Below, one piece after another: positions 1-12,055 of a stretch of 64,000 nt of DNA (the stretch's first letter is position 1; each line of letters opens with the position of its first letter). The stretch is taken from NCBI RefSeq assembly GCF_000213175.1, contig NW_009799102.1, forward strand, positions 2,222,684 through 2,286,683, in the 5' to 3' direction. The notes beneath the pieces were generated by a model, which did not search any database, was not told where the DNA came from, and worked only from the letters and a program-made list of their open reading frames with translations. Origin of the DNA: Neurospora tetrasperma FGSC 2508 (Eukaryota > Ascomycota > Sordariomycetes > Sordariales > Sordariaceae). The position numbers were made by a program, and so were the translations under genes.

Positions 1-1
1 A

Positions 2-139
2 GCGAAAGATGGAAAAGGCTCCAAAGAACCCAGTCCAGTAAGGCTCGGATTGGCGCTCCATGCCAGTCCCAAACGAGAAGCAGACAAGACGCCTTCTTCT
101 CAGGGCGACAATGAAGCTCGATCTTTGCACACAGACTAG
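2..139 (+). CDS. C-terminal tail of a gene cut by the window edge (unknown)
   Basis: An open frame enters from the left edge and reads 45 codons to a TAG at 137-139. The residues are Lys, Ser, Pro and Glu rich (for example KEPSPVRLG and PKREADKTPSS), which looks like the disordered tail of a fungal protein rather than random translation. No domain is visible, so no function can be given. The gene would converge on the RING-CH gene, whose stop lies about 140 bp downstream on the other strand. The alternative is a chance open frame in a 3' UTR; 45 codons is too short to decide. Confidence 0.4.
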   Translation, partial: AKDGKGSKEPSPVRLGLALHASPKREADKTPSSQGDNEARSLHTD

Positions 140-280
140 TTGCCACGACATGGAAGCAGGAGCCAGTGACAACTTAAGAGTGTGCAAGCGGTTTTGGGGG
201 TAGGCTATGGCGAGAGCGGACGTGGCGTTGTGGGCGAAGGGACGTGGGATAAACAAAAGCAGCTCGGATTGAATACTCGT

Positions 281-1308
281 TTACTTATCTTTCCTCGTCT
301 CGTCGTCCACTGCGTAGTCCTCGTCATCGGCGTCTTCATCCTCTTGTATGTCAACAACTCTGTCGCGGGCCTTTTCAAGGACTCTCGCGCTGAAGTGACG
401 GACGAACTTCCATGCTGCCTGCTCCTTTTGTTAGCAAGCTGTCTGGTCTGTTATGAAAAAAGGCTATAACTTACCACAAGAAATGTGAGAACGCCAATCA
501 TCACAAGCATCCAATTGACCGACTCAACTCTGTCTCTGCCCCTGCGACGTCCACCTACTGTACTACGAATGTTGAACCACTGCCACGGCGACATGGCAAT
601 AAAAGTCTTCAAGAACCCAAGCAAGCCAAGCGAGAGAAATCCCTTGAGAAAATGGAAAGACCAAGTCGTCGGTTCATCGTCAACCGGGCGCATAGCCTCG
701 ACATCTGAGATGACATCGTGAATCGTCTCCACCACGCTTCCCCAAGGGTCGACCCAAAGGTTGATGATGGGGTCGGCAACAAAGCCCAACAAAAACACGG
801 CCAAGATGAACACCACCCCGGTGAGCACCACGCTTCCCGTCGTACTCGTCAACCAGCGGCCCCATCTCAGTCTCTCCAGCCGGTACTCGAATCTGCAGGT
901 AGGACACTGCCAAAAGTTCCGGTCAGACAAAGGCGACGCTTGCCTCCATTGCTGAAGGCAACCTTCGTGGACGTATTTTTGGGTGCCTTTGCATCTGCAA
1001 GGGCTGATCAACCGGCCCAGCTCCGGATCCTCTGAATAGTATCGAACGCGGGCTCTTGAGGTGAAGCGAGCCGCAAATGACTCGTCAATCTCGGTGGTGG
1101 GCTGGACTACTTCCAAGCAGATGCGGCAAGTGCGGGGTTTGTAGGCTCGCTGTTTTGGCTGCTGCTGAGAGCTCGGCTTTGATGCTGATGAACCTGATGA
1201 TGAGCTGTGCGGTGTCTCGTGGGTTGATGAGGCTTGCGCGCTGCTGTTTGGATGGCCGTTCGGGTCTGTGCCCGAAGGCCATGACCAATTTGTTGATCCA
1301 AAGTCCAT
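281..1308 (-). CDS. RING-CH (MARCH-type) membrane E3 ubiquitin ligase
   Basis: Two exons, complement(join(281..418,475..1308)), give 323 aa. The 56 bp intron has a GTAAGT donor, a GCTAAC branch site and a CAG acceptor, and joins LTFLV to AAWKFVRHF in phase. A disordered Ser-rich head is followed by a RING-CH zinc finger at residues 61-138 with the C4HC3 order: C61, C64, C104, C106, H114, C117, C135, C138. Three hydrophobic stretches follow (about 155-180, 218-240 and 265-285), then an acidic tail. Family knowledge: RING-CH proteins pass ubiquitin from an E2 to membrane substrates. The overall plan resembles MARCH5-like ligases of the outer mitochondrial or ER membrane, but the compartment is inference. 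It is divergent from the proteasome gene at 2214. Confidence 0.85.
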
Positions 1309-2213
1309 GTTTTACCCTGCAAGGCTGATGATACTTCCGGGAACAGTGCTGCAAAATCAAAAGGAGGATGATGATATGGTAGAAGTGTACGGGGTGATGG
1401 GAAGGGGGGGGATCCGGATTGTTGAATAGCGAGAAGTCCAGAGAACATCTCGGAAAAGGTGGAAGCAGCAATGTGGTCAAATTGCCTTTGCCAATTGAAC
1501 TTGACCACTCGCTCTTAACCCCAGCGTGCCCAGCTCAAGCCTCGGGACAGCACTGCCCGCTAAAGAAAGAGTGGGCATCATCATTTCGTAACATACCTCA
1601 ACCGGCTTCTATCACATCTGTGATAGCTTCCACCTTTGTGGCACAGATTGCGACAGTTCAAAACGCATGTCGCCAGGGTGTTTCTCAAACAGAAAAGTCG
1701 AAGAGGAAAATGTGAAAAATATCTGATGGGGTTGCAAAATGTTAAGAGCAAAAGAAACACTGGGGGTTTTTGACCTTTCCCCTTTCGGACTAGGGTAAGT
1801 ACCGTCACCAGCGACTATGTGTGGGGTCGCAGAGCTAGCTCCTGGTGTACTTGCCGTTGCCTGCCGCGTCTACCAGCAACAGCAGCACAACAGCGACGGG
1901 AAGTGCCTGCCTTGAGGCTCAAGTGGTCCGAGCTCTTTCAGGCTGAGTCCAGTTGCTGGCAGTGGTTCCAGCTCCAGTTCGACGCGCAACTTCCCCCGTG
2001 CCTGGGCCTTGAACAGTGACAGCCTGTGGTGGGAACTCTGGAACCCGCCTCAAGCTTGCAGCCAAACGACAACAGCTCTCTACCTGCCTAGTCAGGTCTG
2101 CCACTCCTCCGTCGACAACCAAAACATTAAACACTGCATTTCAAAGAGCCAAAGCCCGTCGCAAACCCACCCGCAAAACTACGAGCAGAACGATTTGGGA
2201 ATAAAGGAACAAA
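1309..2213. other. Divergent intergenic region, RING-CH gene / proteasome alpha-2
   Basis: This 905 bp stretch lies between two start codons facing away from each other and must hold both promoters. I see no TATA-like box at a convincing place, no repeat and no RNA gene. Several short open frames cross it but none has coding character. Confidence 0.6.
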
Positions 2214-3450
2214 ATGGCGGACAGATACTCCTTCTCGCTCACTACGTTCTCGCCCAGGTAAGCTCCCGTCGTCATAGTCGCTTTGATGTGGTGGTGATGG
2301 TGATAGCTGCTAACACTTGCGCAGCGGCAAGCTGGTCCAGATCGGTCAGTCGCCTCAACCCAACCCGACTTCTGCTTCCAACTAGCGACCTCACATTCTT
2401 GCGCCAATACGATCCCGACCTTATCATGCTGACTGTTTCTCAGAATATGCCCTTAATGCTGTCAACCAGGGTGTAACAGCTCTCGGCATCAAGGGTAAGC
2501 TCCCCCTCCCCCACCACACACACCATCACCACCATGGTCATTACCAGCACTCGTCCCCTCTATCGACTATTACACCCCATACTATTCCGCGCTCGATTAT
2601 CAGTTTCCAGTACTAACTACTCATCACAGCCACCAACGGTATCGTCCTCGCCACCGAAAAGAAGTCCTCCTCACCCCTCGCCGACCCCTCCTCCCTCTCC
2701 AAGATCAGCCTCATCACGCCCAACATCGGCATGGTCTACAGCGGCATGGGCCCCGACTACCGCGTGCTTGTCGACCGCGCGCGCAAGGTTTCGCACACGG
2801 GCTACAAGCGCATCTACAACGAGTACCCGCCGACGCGGATATTGGTGCAAGACGTTGCGCGCGTCATGCAAGAGGCCACGCAGTCCGGAGGTGTCCGCCC
2901 TTATGGTGTCTCGCTACTGATCGCCGGCTGGGACGAGGGTATTTTGCCCGAGGACGAGCTGGAGGAGCAAAAGAGCAAGGACGAAATGGTGGCCGACGAT
3001 GGCGAGACCAAGAAGAAGGCGACGGGCAAGACGGGCGGCATCCTGAAGGGCGGCCCCATGCTGTACCAGGTCGACCCCTCGGGCAGTTATTTCCCTTGGA
3101 AGGCAACGGCCATTGGCAAGAACGCCACGACGGCCAAGACCTTTTTGGAGAAGAGGTATACCGAGGGCTTGGAGCTCGAGGATGCGGTGCACATTGCGCT
3201 GTTGACGCTGAAGGAGACGATTGAGGGAGAGATGAACGGTGATACCATTGAGATTGGTATGTTGTGCGATGGATACGGATGCACTTGTTTTATTTTGACA
3301 CAGGATTTGGCTAACATGTTTGCACACACAGGCATCGTCGGACCACCGGCGGACCACCTCCTTGGCGTCGAGGGTGTTGAGGGAGCAAAGGGCCCCCGCT
3401 TCAGAAAACTCTCCCCCCAGGAGATTGAGGATTACCTGACGAACCTATGA
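2214..3450 (+). CDS. pre8: 20S proteasome subunit alpha type-2 (Pre8)
   Basis: Five exons, join(2214..2257,2325..2344,2454..2494 region read as 2444..2494,2630..3256,3332..3450), give 286 aa; phases agree at every junction and the sum is 861 nt. The third exon starts at 2444. The start [25 protein letters not shown] is the hallmark of the alpha-2 subunit, with the proteasome alpha signature [20 protein letters not shown]-like head that gates the 20S channel. Conserved stretches include [40 protein letters not shown] and WKATAIGKN. The subunit is structural, sits in the outer alpha ring and has no catalytic threonine. Four introns crowd the first 430 bp, one flanking a 20 bp exon. An acidic-basic insertion of about 36 residues after GWDEG is absent from the human subunit (234 aa). 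Confidence 0.95.
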
Positions 3451-3786
3451 TGTTGCAAAGCAGGAAGTAGAAGCAGGCAGGTAAATAGGCACATGAGTGT
3501 ATCTTAATGAATGACCATTACAGCAAGTTCCTTGTACAATAGAAAGGAGACCCGGGAATAGAGAGCCCTTTCATGACTACCTAGGCAGATCTGGACCATT
3601 GGTGAGTGAAACCTCGCGTCCCAATTAGTGTTTAGTAAGAGCAGGCAAAGGTATTGTGTGTGAGGCCAAAAGTGGGATCATTGTGCAAAAATCGATGTTT
3701 CGCTCTTTCAGCAAAGCAACTGAAGCCGACCAGTAATTTCACAACGCCAACTTTGGTACCCATGACAAAACTCATCTCAACAGACT
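3451..3786. other. Convergent 3' region, pre8 / RCC1-like gene
   Basis: Two 3' ends face each other across 336 bp. It should hold both polyadenylation regions. A TACCTAGG palindrome at 3578-3585 is the only notable word; nothing else is seen. Confidence 0.55.
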
Positions 3787-5405
3787 TCACATGCGCTTCT
3801 CCTCCTCACCAACAATCAAGAAACTCGCCCAAGGGCCTGCCGCGACCGCCTTGATCTCCTTTTTAGTCCCGCCACCTCCATCGTCCAGCGACAAAGGTAC
3901 TTTCTCCCACTTGGTCACCCATTTAATCTCCTCTCCCAGTCCCAACTGACCACACCAATTTTGCCCAATCACATACACCTCCCCTTGGTCCGTCAACGCT
4001 ATCATGTGTTCGGTGCCCACAGCCACGTCCACAATACCATCCACCTCGTTCCCGTCCGTGTCGGTGATTACCACAGGGACCGGACCGTCGTTGTAATCGT
4101 GCCCATCGTCGTCGGCACGTCGTTCGTCGAAGAAAAGTGTTTGAAGAGAAGGGGGTAACTGTCTGGGATCCCCCCAGATGTAGAGGTCGTTGCCGGCTGT
4201 CAGGCAGGCGAGCAAAGAGGAGGTAGGGCTGATGGAGAGGTGCCGAGCGGGGCCGGTGGGAAGTTGGGACAGGAGGGGGACGGGGGAGGGGTACTGAGCT
4301 GGGCTGTATGGTTTTGGGGTTTGTGTTGTTAGTTCCGAGTGAGGTAGGGGATGCATGAGGCGGAAGGGGAAGAGGACACAAGGAAAGAAAACATACCACT
4401 CATCGCTAACCTCCCTCCCCAAGCACCCAACAAACCGCTCATCACCCCACGTGTACACCTCCCCTGTCGAAGAGAGGGCCGCGAAACCGGTCGAGTGAGC
4501 AAGTAGCTGGACGATGTCGGGAAACCCGGTGTAAGAAACCTTGCTGATCTCGGTTGGTCGAGGAATCACTTGGTGATAAGCATGATAGTGCTCATAGTCA
4601 CAGGCGAATTGTTCTTTTGACGAGGGCCTGCGGTTTTGGTCTCTCTCTTCTTTTACCAGTTCATCTTCCCACAACTCGTGCTTCTGTCTGTAATGGAACC
4701 CTAGGTCTCGGAGGAGGTCACTGAGGGTGGCGTATTCGGTGATCATGGCTGTTTCGGAATTGTAAACTGTTTTGTCGTTTGTGGTAGGGTCAGTCAGTAG
4801 CAATTGACAATGGGTAAAGCCTCGGTGATGTATTCAGGTGAACGGGGGATATTAGGACTTAAAGGCAAACATGGGACTGGGTAGGAGAGGGAATCATCAT
4901 GTGTATGTACCTGCTACATGTCCGTTGTTCGCCTTGGCGAAGGTTCTGTAGATGTTCTCATCCACGTAGCGTAGGGCGTTGTGGTCCCGTGGGACGCGGC
5001 CTGCTTTTGTGATGAACTTGTTTAGCCTCTTTTGGTAAACTATTGGGATTGTATATTTCGAGTCAGCGATGTGAAATGATACATGTGGTCGAAGGTGTAA
5101 TATTCCAGACAACATATATGTGAGAAGGGATTGTCTCATCGCGTTTCTAGAGATGAAGAAACTCGTATGTTCGTGCCGTTTGAAAGGAGCATAACTTTGA
5201 ACACTAGTTGATCACCAAATCACTTACCAATAGTATGCGAATCAAAGCTTCGAATGGTATGAATGTCTCTATGGCGATACAAGCAAGTGAATTCCCAAAG
5301 CTCGTCAGCATCGCCTTGGTATATATCTTCTTGTTTTGCAAAATGTAGCTGCAACGAATGGTTGGCTCCAGCTGCATACAACTCCATTGTCCCGTGTGGC
5401 TTCAT
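3787..5405 (-). CDS. RCC1-repeat (ATS1-like) beta-propeller protein
   Basis: The model complement(join(3787..4303,4397..4820,4911..5039,5228..5405)) sums to 1248 nt and 415 aa. The downstream in-frame ATG at 5387 (MELYAAGANHSLQL) matches the usual N-terminus of fungal RCC1-like proteins and is the better start (409 aa). Blades are seen as MELYAAGANHSLQL, GEVYTWGDERFVGCLG, NDLYIWGDPRQ and GEVYVIGQNWCGQLGLG near the C-terminus; the middle is diverged. RCC1 propellers bind protein partners and some act as exchange factors, but this protein is too divergent to assign to Ran. The introns at 4304-4396 and 4821-4910 are well supported; the 188 bp first intron (5040-5227) is the weakest part, since a small extra exon could hide there. 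Confidence 0.75.
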
Positions 5406-6608
5406 GATTATTGAAAGAAACCAAGACGATCCGAGTAAAACTACGCAGATACACTGTATTGTATCAATAGAGGTAGTGTGATGTTCACGTCAAAGATCGG
5501 TTTAAGGAAGTTGGCGGATGAATGGATGTCGAATCCGAAGATGGATTGCTTGGTGGTTGAAGTCATGCACGAGGTCCAAATTCAATGCACGAAGGGATGG
5601 ATCTCTATCGATGTTTGTTTATGTAACCCCCTCCCATGGCAGTGCTTGTCGAGGGTTCGAGCGAAAGCTCAAGACAATTAGGTAATGTCCATATCGGAGG
5701 AGAGTGCAATGGGAGAGATTTGTGCCTACTCTGGCTACCTACCTAAGCTCCTAGAATATCAAATCAACCTTTCCAACTTCCTGTTGAGGTGGCGGGTTCT
5801 TGCCGTCCTCATGGAAGCCATCCATGGATTCTTCTGTCGTGGACCGTGAAGTTGAAGGGGCTGCCCACAGCGTCCATTTCTTTCCTTTTCAAGGGTGGTG
5901 GTACGATAACTGCGCCCAACACTGCTGTTACACTAACAATTAATTAGGGCCTTCGAACACTACTTTCATTTCTCTTTCCTGCCATTCGTTCATTTACACT
6001 CAAAACTGTAGTGTGACATTACAACTGACTTCTTTTCAAACATCTTACTACACTACTCCTACTCGATGTGGTAGGACAGGACTTCAAAGGATTCAACTCC
6101 GGCCTTGGAAGAAAACCCCCAGCATCTTCTCGGACTGTAGGCCTCGTGCATGAGAAACAGGCTCGAAGTCGATTGCGGCTGGCACGCACGCACCCACTGT
6201 GACACAGCTTGAAGCCAGATGCCCAACTTTGCAAAGAACATGTCCACCTTCCAACTATCTCGAGCGCAACCCAACCTTCAACTTCCTCTCCGGTCTGGAC
6301 TAGTTTCTACCCTAGAGGGCTCTAGTTGAAGGTTGCTGGCCTGTAAGGGCCGTTTCGAGTTTTCTTCAATAGCTTCTCTTCCTCCTCCTCCTCCTCCTCC
6401 ACCACCACCACCAGCGACAATATCTTCGGTCTCGGCATCTTCATCCCCACCATTCTTCGTGTTCCCGAAAGGCAGCGTATCACATATATATTCACCGACT
6501 AGCTATGTCTATCATCCTTCATTCGGAATACCCCGACTCTCTAAGCGAAACTTCCACTCCTGCTCTTACGCCTACAAGCAAACTGCTATTGTTGTTTCCT
6601 CGGCCACC
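5406..6608. other. Divergent region and 5' leader of dcl-2
   Basis: This 1.2 kb lies between the RCC1-like gene and dcl-2. The right third contains a CCT/CCA tract, an upstream ATG and a frame open into dcl-2 (listed separately). The left part holds stacked CTACCTACCTA words near 5735-5755. No other gene is seen. Confidence 0.55.
6343..6414 (+). promoter_or_regulatory. Candidate leader intron upstream of dcl-2
   Basis: A GTAAGG donor at 6343, a long CT-rich tract (CCT repeats 6380-6399, then CCA repeats to 6412) and a CAG at 6412-6414 make a 72 bp unit with the grammar of a fungal intron. It lies in the probable 5' leader of dcl-2. Splicing here is inference. The alternative is a plain microsatellite. 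Confidence 0.3.
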
Positions 6609-6732
6609 ATGGATCAGGACCCTAGGAAAGACAACCCGGTCGAGATGGATGTCGATCGCGATGATAGTTCCCAGGACCCAGACGGCGAGGAGGAGTCGTT
6701 CGAGAGTACTCTTGACGAGCCCCTTGACTTGA
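6505..6732 (+). promoter_or_regulatory. Upstream ORF overlapping the dcl-2 start
   Basis: An ATG with a purine at -3 opens a 75-codon frame that ends 124 bases inside the dcl-2 coding region, in a different frame. If the transcript starts upstream of 6505 this frame would compete with the optimal GCCACCATGG start at 6609. The transcription start is unknown, so this is a candidate regulatory feature only. Confidence 0.35.
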
Positions 6733-9700
6733 AGGAACTCTATCAAAATGCTCTAGAGGAGCCATCTGAGGAGCCATCTAAAGAGCCATCTGAAGAGCTA
6801 AACGATCAAGTGTCAACCCCTGCTGCCTTGACCGCGAGGGCTTATCAACTAGAAATGTTCGAAGCAAGCCTCAAGCAGAACATCATCGTGGCTGTATGAT
6901 ATACCTTCTCTTTCATCATACCCTTGCCCCTTCTTGGCTCTTCTCTAACCGAGTGATGGTTGCAGATGGACACTGGCAGTGGCAAGACTCAGGTGTAAGT
7001 AAGTGGTCTCTAGAATCCACTACGGGATATTCTTGCTAATACTTTTCAAGTGCCGTACTTCGCATAGCCAGAGAGCTCGAACAAAGAGACAAAGTTCGTC
7101 AAAACCTTCCGGCATTTTCTCTTCGAACCAATGCCTAACATTTTTTTTTTCTAGCGAATCTGGTTCCTGACGCCAACGGTCGCCCTGGCTCGCCAACAAC
7201 ACCAAGTTTTGCAATCACAAATACCTTCCGTCAAGGCTATAATGCTCTGTGGCCAGGATGGGGTGGACAGCTGGTCTGAGCAGGCTGTCTGGGATGCCGT
7301 CTTGCTCAACGTTCGTATCGTGGTGTCAACATACCAGATCTTGTTCGATGCAAATGCCCACAGCTTCGTCCGCTTGGACTCCCTGAGCTTGATTGTCATC
7401 GATGAAGCGCACAATTGCAGCGGGAGCCATCCCATTGCCAGACTGATGACCGAGGCGTACCTCCCTGCAAAGAAGGCTGGTCTACCAGTCCCGAGCATCC
7501 TCGGTCTTACGGCAAGCCCGCTGAAGTCAAATAACCTCGCTGACATTGAAAAGCTTGAACAAGTCCTTGATGCAGTCTGTAGGACTCCTACAATACATCG
7601 AGAAGAGCTTCTTGCACACGTGAACCGCCCGGAGATGCTCGTTGTTTCATACGGCGACTCTAAGGGCCCTGGTACCGAGCCAACACCAACCGATCTCATG
7701 ACAAGATTCCTAGAAGCATACCACAGGCTTGATATAAGCAAGGACCCAGATGTCTTGTTGCTCAAAGCACAACGCACTGAACGGGCTAGGGAGAAGCTTC
7801 GTCAGATGGTTACCAAGAAGGACACGCTCGCCCAGAAAGAATTGAGAGGGGTTTACAACAGGGCCCTCCTTGTGCGTCGGGAAATTGGGCCATGGGCGGC
7901 GGACTATTACCTCACAAGGACAGTTTCGCATATGTTGGCCGAACTGGAGCGCGGGGAACCTCCGGCCCAACACCGGTACATAGGCGAGGCATTACGATCT
8001 ATCCCCATTCCGGCTATTTCAAAAGAGCCCATCCAGCTCTCCCCAAAAGTCCAGACTTTGCTCAAAGTCCTTGCTTCCCATCAACAGGACCCGGTTGGTA
8101 TTGTGTTTGTCAAGGAGAGGGTAATGGTCAGCATTGTGACGCATATCATATCCACCCATCCGCTCACCAAGGACCGTTACCGCACTGCTTCCATGATTGG
8201 CACCGCTAGTGTGCCAGGAAAGGCGAGGAATCACATGGACATGACAAAAAAGGAGGACATGACATCCCTCGAAGGATTTCGCCGAGGCCGCTTCAATCTA
8301 CTTGTCGCAACGAGTGTCCTCGAGGAGGGCATCGACGTTCCCATTTGCAACCTCGTCATTTGTTTTGACGAACCATCAAACATCAAATCCTTTATTCAGC
8401 GTCGCGGAAGGGCAAGAGAGGTAAGCTCCACTCTCTATCTAATGGTTCAAAACGCCTCTGGTGAGTCCGCAATGGACTGGCATAATCTGGAACGGCTGAT
8501 GAAAGAGAGGTACGAGGACGAGATGCGTCAAAACGCAGAACTCGAGTTGCTCGATGATCCGAGAATTGGCAGTTATCCGGTTCTGGAAGTCGAGAGTACT
8601 GGCGCTCGCATGACTATCAGAGATGTCAGATCCCATCTCAATCACTTTTGCGCAAAGGTCTCGTCAAGATCCCGATATCTTCAGAAGGAACCGTACTTCG
8701 TCATTCGTCAAGTCAGTCCGGACCCAGCATCACCTGGTCGACGAACATTGCTCCAGGCAACTGTTCATCTGCCAGCATCTCTTGCCCCTGATTTACGTCG
8801 CCACGAAAGTCTTTGGACTTGGACGTCGGAGAAGCTTGCAATTATGGATGCCTCATTTCAGGCATATAAAGCTCTTTACAACGCAGGATTAGTCAATGAG
8901 AATTTGCTGCCTACAAAGGTATCTGACTTCCTGGCCGACCTTGGGGACGATCCGGGTCATATTTGGGTCAAGACACAGTTCGACCCCTGGCCAGAGGTAG
9001 CTTATGCCTGGCAAGAGAGTGCGTCCCTATACAGTCGTCACCTGACAGTTCTGGTTCCAGGTGTAGAAAAACCCCTCGAATTCGAGTTTATACTTCCCGT
9101 GCCAGTTCCTTTCATGGCACATTTAAAGCTGTGGTGGAATGCCACTTCTGCTTTAACGCTCATCACCAGTCCAGAGATGCAGGAATTCCGCAAACAAGAA
9201 GGAGCCAGTGCTGGGTCAGACCATTCATATGCTTTGCTCGCCATGGCTTTTGCACATCGATTCCCAATCCAGGGCAGGCAATATCCGATTCGCCTTGTAT
9301 CAACCCAGAGGAAACTTGACGTCGACGGAATCGCAGCTCTTGAGTTTGACCCTCAACTGTATGAAAGCTCCCCTCAGCCTCCTCTTGTGAGGCTCGTAGA
9401 CGGGAGGAACATGCCCTATTTCGTCACCGAGATCTTGCCCTCCAAGCCACCGGTCGAACTCATATCCAAGCCAAGTACAGATCATGCAGACCTTCCAGAG
9501 AACGTTCCATACGTGGTTTGCAAGCCCGTTGGCAAAGCCGTGGGTCAGTTCATTCCACTTGATGCAGCTCAAGATCAGGACAGTTGGACTCCGAAGAATG
9601 GAAAGCTGTACCGAAAGGTCCTTCCCTCCACACAGATTCGGATGGATAACTTCCCGGCCGTGTTTGCTCAGGTGGGTGCAGTCATCCCAGCTTTCACAAG

Positions 9701-11491
9701 GGCAGTGGAAATGAGTTTAGTGGCCGCGGACCTGATGTACAATCGTCTGGGTTGTCTGCAACTTGATAACTTGCCTCTCATTACGACCGCACTCATCAGC
9801 AGTGGGTCTCGAGGCCCGACCAACTACGAAAGATTGGAGTTTATCGGCGATACAATCTTAAAGTTCTGCGCCTGCCTCACTGCTTCAGCATTATGTAAGT
9901 GCTTCTCACAAGACCTCTCACGGCAGCTGCTCACCATAGCATAGTTCCAAACCACCATGAACGGTTACTTTCCCAATGGAAAGACAAGCTCGTGAACAAC
10001 GTGCGACTCTGTCGGGCATCTCGCGATTTTGGCCTTGACGAGTACATCATCCACTCTGCGGCCTCGAAGAAGTGGCGGCCCAAGTTTGTCGAGGATTATC
10101 TGGATGAGATGAAGTCCCCGGAATCGGCAGAAACCCGGCAGATGAGCTCCAAGATGGTAGCCGATGTTGTCGAGTCCCTCATCGGCGCCGCATACATGTG
10201 CGGGGGCATGTCAAAGGCACTCGAGTGCGTCGCCCTCCTTCTCCCCACTCCCAAGTCCAGCCAGTTCAAGTGGCAGGAAATTAGCCTTAGTCGTGCCCAG
10301 CTTTTTGAGTTTGCTCCCAAGGATGCCATCCTTTCCAAGCAATTAGAGCCTCTAGAAAAGGCCATGAGCTACACTTTTCACAAAAAGTCACTCCTAATCG
10401 AGGCCATGACGCACCCGTCCTGCGCAGGTCTCAGTACCAACGAATCCTGCTACGAACTTCTCGAGTTCCTCGGCGACGCCATCCTCGACGTCATCGTCGT
10501 CAAGCGTCTCATGGCCGAGACAGGCCCCAACGAGCTCGCGCACAACGACATGCACGAGCACCTCTCCTCCGTCGTCACCGCCGACATCATGGCTTTCCTG
10601 GCCATGGAATGGGTCATCATGCAGACGGACATCAACGAGATCGACCCTACTAATCTGGACGCGCTCGGCCTCCTTCCCTCATCCCAAAGCAGGATAACAC
10701 CTGCGAGCCTAGTCTCCAACAAGGAGGATTGGCCCTTCTGGCGCTTCATGCGCCACAACTCGCCACAGGTCGGAGCCACCCAGACCGCCACCATAGAACG
10801 CTACCTCGCCCTCAGAGACGACATTCGCGATGCGATTTGGAAGCAGAACACGCTGCCGTGGGCCCTACTGGCGCGCATGGGCCCCCAGAAGTTCTACTCG
10901 GACATTGTCGAATCGCTCATCGGAGCCGTGTGGGTCGACTCCGGCTCGTGGGAAGCATGCGAGCACGTGCTGACCCAAATGGGCCTCTTGCCTCTGCTGG
11001 ACCACTTACTCAAGACAAAGGCGCATGTGATGCATCCCAATGTCGAGCTACAGATACTGGCACCCCCGAACAAGCGGGCTACGCGTACCGAGTTTGTGAT
11101 CATTTCTAGCAAGAGAGGTATCATCAGTAGCGGGACGGAGTTTCAGGATGAGCCGAGTGCCGTTGACGATGGGCTGGTGGCGGTGGAGCCATATGAAGAT
11201 ACTCCGGAACATGACGAGGTGTTTTCTTGCAAGCTCTTTGTTGGAGGGAAGCAGGTGGCGGACGTGACGGGAGCGGCGACGAAGGAGGAGGCCAGGGTAA
11301 GGGCGGCAGAGAAGGGGTGTTTGGTGATCAAGGCGGAAAGGAAGGCATGGAACGCAGCGAAAGCTGCTGCTAAAGAGGATAAGGGGCATAACACGGAGAA
11401 TGGAGACGCCAACGCGGATAATGGGCAGAGCGGGGAAAAGGAAGAGGTCCCTGATCGCCGTGATGCGGATGGGGATACAGTCATGAACTAG
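6609..11491 (+). CDS. dcl-2: Dicer-like protein 2, RNA-silencing ribonuclease
   Basis: Five exons, join(6609..6893,6966..6994,7051..7093,7155..9894,9945..11491), give 1547 aa with agreeing phases. Order of parts: an acidic head with EEPS/KEPS repeats; helicase motif I MDTGSGKTQ (residues 96-104); DEAH box (about 202-205); LGLTASP; motif VI RRGRAR; a dimerisation-type domain (HLNHFCAKV); RNase IIIa with ERLEFIGD and the second acidic pair in VESLIGAAYM; RNase IIIb with ELLEFLGD (about 1203-1210) and VESLIGAVWV; and a dsRNA-binding-like tail. Both RNase III centres keep their acidic residues. No PAZ is obvious, as in other fungal dicers. It cuts dsRNA to small RNAs for quelling and antivirus defence. 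Subtype 2 is chosen from the short head and helicase wording; in Neurospora the gene is induced by dsRNA. Confidence 0.93.
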
Positions 11492-12055
11492 AAGAGTCAA
11501 GAGACAGTCTCTGCTATGGTCACGGACAGGAAGACGGATGAAGAGATGGTGACGACTCAGTGTATATTCGCAAGCCTTTCGTTAAGGTAGGTTTCCCTGG
11601 ATTCATCTGCGTTCTTGATATTTCTGTAGCAGTTTGGAATACCCGAGTCTCAAAGTCTTTGGATAGCGGATACCTTTGCTATAGAAAGACACCTTGGTTT
11701 TTTTTTCATTTTTATTAAAAAAAATGTAAAGACGCGGTTGTTATAGCTTTGTAGCGGTTCATAGGTGGCGATCAAGGCACGTCACTTCTTTCAAAGCCTG
11801 AGAGAAAAAGTTGGGTCAGACCAAGTAACTTCATTTTCGTTATAGCTCGAAGATTACAAGGATACCGACATGTTACCAGCTTTCCATTATTTCCCGATAG
11901 CAAATGCCTCCAGTTGTTCTCCTACCATGACATGACTACCTGACAACCTAACCATGGACAAATTTGAAATAGACACACCACGCTCCCTTAACTACCTTAT
12001 ACCATTATCAAGTCACACACATCCCCCATCCCACACATCCTTACAAGGACTCTAC
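11492..12055. other. Convergent 3' region, dcl-2 / rfc1
   Basis: Two stop codons face each other over 564 bp. A T-rich then A-rich stretch around 11699-11730 could serve polyadenylation on either strand. Nothing else is seen. Confidence 0.55.

Noticed and set aside
2534-2920. 128-codon frame overlapping pre8
   Set aside because: Wrong frame over the pre8 intron and fourth exon; the proteasome frame is unambiguous.
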